NCBI GenBank assembly: GCA_030141605.1 | Contig: JAQGDQ010002431.1 | Span: 19,695-43,294, forward strand | Source of the DNA: Tubiluchus corallicola | Lineage: Eukaryota; Priapulida; Priapulimorpha; Priapulimorphida; Tubiluchidae | Direction: 5' to 3' | DNA length: 23,600 nt | Part shown: positions 23,209 to 23,600 of the stretch, piece by piece | Position numbering within the stretch: the stretch's first letter is position 1 | Layout of the letters: each line of letters begins with the position of its first letter | The notes under the pieces: generated by a model | Told to the model about the DNA's origin: nothing | Databases searched by the model: none | What the model saw: the letters and a program-made list of their open reading frames with translations, nothing else | Program-made: the position numbers and the translations under genes

Positions 23209-23600
23209 TCAGCGGAACACACAAAGGCAGAGTAATACCCTCACCAAAAAGCACTCAACTGCGTCCCACCACAGATATTGCCAAAGAAGGCATTTTTAAC
23301 ATTATTGAAAATCATTTTGACATCACACAACTCAGTGTCTTAGACCTATTTGCAGGCACAGGTTCCATCAGCTATGAGTTTGCATCACGAAAAGCAAAAA
23401 GTATTACTGCCATAGACAGTAACTATAAACATATACAACACATTAAAAATATTTCAGAGAAACTACAACTTCCAACTATTATTAAGGCTATAAAAACAGA
23501 TGTCTTCCGTTACCTGCCAAAAACCACACAATGTTATGACCTCATTTTTGCCGACCCACCCTATACTTTAAAGAAAACTCAATTGCTTCCTGAACTCATA
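23199..23600 (+). CDS. rsmD: RsmD, 16S rRNA (guanine966-N2)-methyltransferase, 3' end outside the window
   Basis: The first 134 codons of an S-adenosylmethionine-dependent methyltransferase that modifies G966 of 16S rRNA in the small ribosomal subunit. From a TTG at 23199 the product reads (M)RIISGTHKGR, matching the canonical RsmD start MRIISGxxKGR, so this start is well supported although no ATG is available. Next come LRPTTDIAKEGIFNII, the SAM-binding LDLFAGTGSISYEFASR (about residues 48-64) and the catalytic FADPPYTL block near 118-125. The start overlaps the last ten bases of the DUF3822 gene, which suggests translational coupling. The gene runs off the right edge; about 45-50 codons should be missing. 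Confidence 0.9.
   Translation, partial: MRIISGTHKGRVIPSPKSTQLRPTTDIAKEGIFNIIENHFDITQLSVLDLFAGTGSISYEFASRKAKSITAIDSNYKHIQHIKNISEKLQLPTIIKAIKTDVFRYLPKTTQCYDLIFADPPYTLKKTQLLPELI

Overview
The window looks like chromosomal DNA of an AT-rich member of the Bacteroidota; I cannot fix the class or species. The evidence is the set of gene families (a Bacteroidota-type Mrp without the usual CxxC, the folP-cdaA pair, a DUF3822 gene before rsmD, a DUF2807 protein, a GlsB-like N-acyltransferase, lipoproteins with short hydrophobic signals), weak or absent Shine-Dalgarno sites, and several TAnnTTTG boxes at the right distance from start codons, which is the -7 element of this phylum. I see no rRNA, tRNA, CRISPR array, insertion sequence or prophage.

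Layout. 0.2-5.9 kb, all minus strand: a sugar-phosphate type nucleotidyltransferase; a repetitive lipoprotein (16 x GGGE linker followed by about 16 near-identical 23/24-residue leucine-rich repeats) with its own terminator; then a probable three-gene operon, read from 5926 down to 3213, of a DUF2807 protein, a GlsB-like acyltransferase and an unknown membrane lipoprotein. 6.0-9.4 kb, plus strand: an RND/MMPL-type exporter overlapping a polyprenyl diphosphate synthase by ATGA. 9.4-10.4 kb, minus: a dihaem cytochrome c peroxidase lipoprotein, convergent with the synthase over a strong hairpin. 10.6-17.2 kb, plus: a small secreted protein, then a tight run lemA - TPM - TPM - folP - cdaA - mrp - sigma-54 activator. 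17.2-21.6 kb, minus: a secreted protein of the family usually labelled 'asparagine synthetase B', nhaA, and a RecD/Dda-like helicase. 21.7-23.6 kb, plus: a membrane-anchored coiled-coil protein, a DUF3822 protein, and rsmD cut by the window edge.

Most genes are ordinary housekeeping or envelope functions. Four things stand out: (1) an abrupt change of base skew on the plus strand near 9.4 kb, from G/T-rich to C/A-rich, the pattern expected at a replication terminus; (2) the surface-type lipoprotein with a coding minisatellite and a homogenised repeat array; (3) a sigma-54 activator whose receiver domain has Ser in place of the phospho-acceptor Asp; (4) a dihydropteroate synthase with unusual changes in loop 1. 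I did not find convincing evidence of an undescribed multi-gene system.

Regions without genes are all shorter than 300 bases. Bases 1-205 hold only a weak hairpin; 1112-1353 hold a promoter and a terminator; 18472-18753 hold a promoter, a hairpin and a possible vestigial reading frame.
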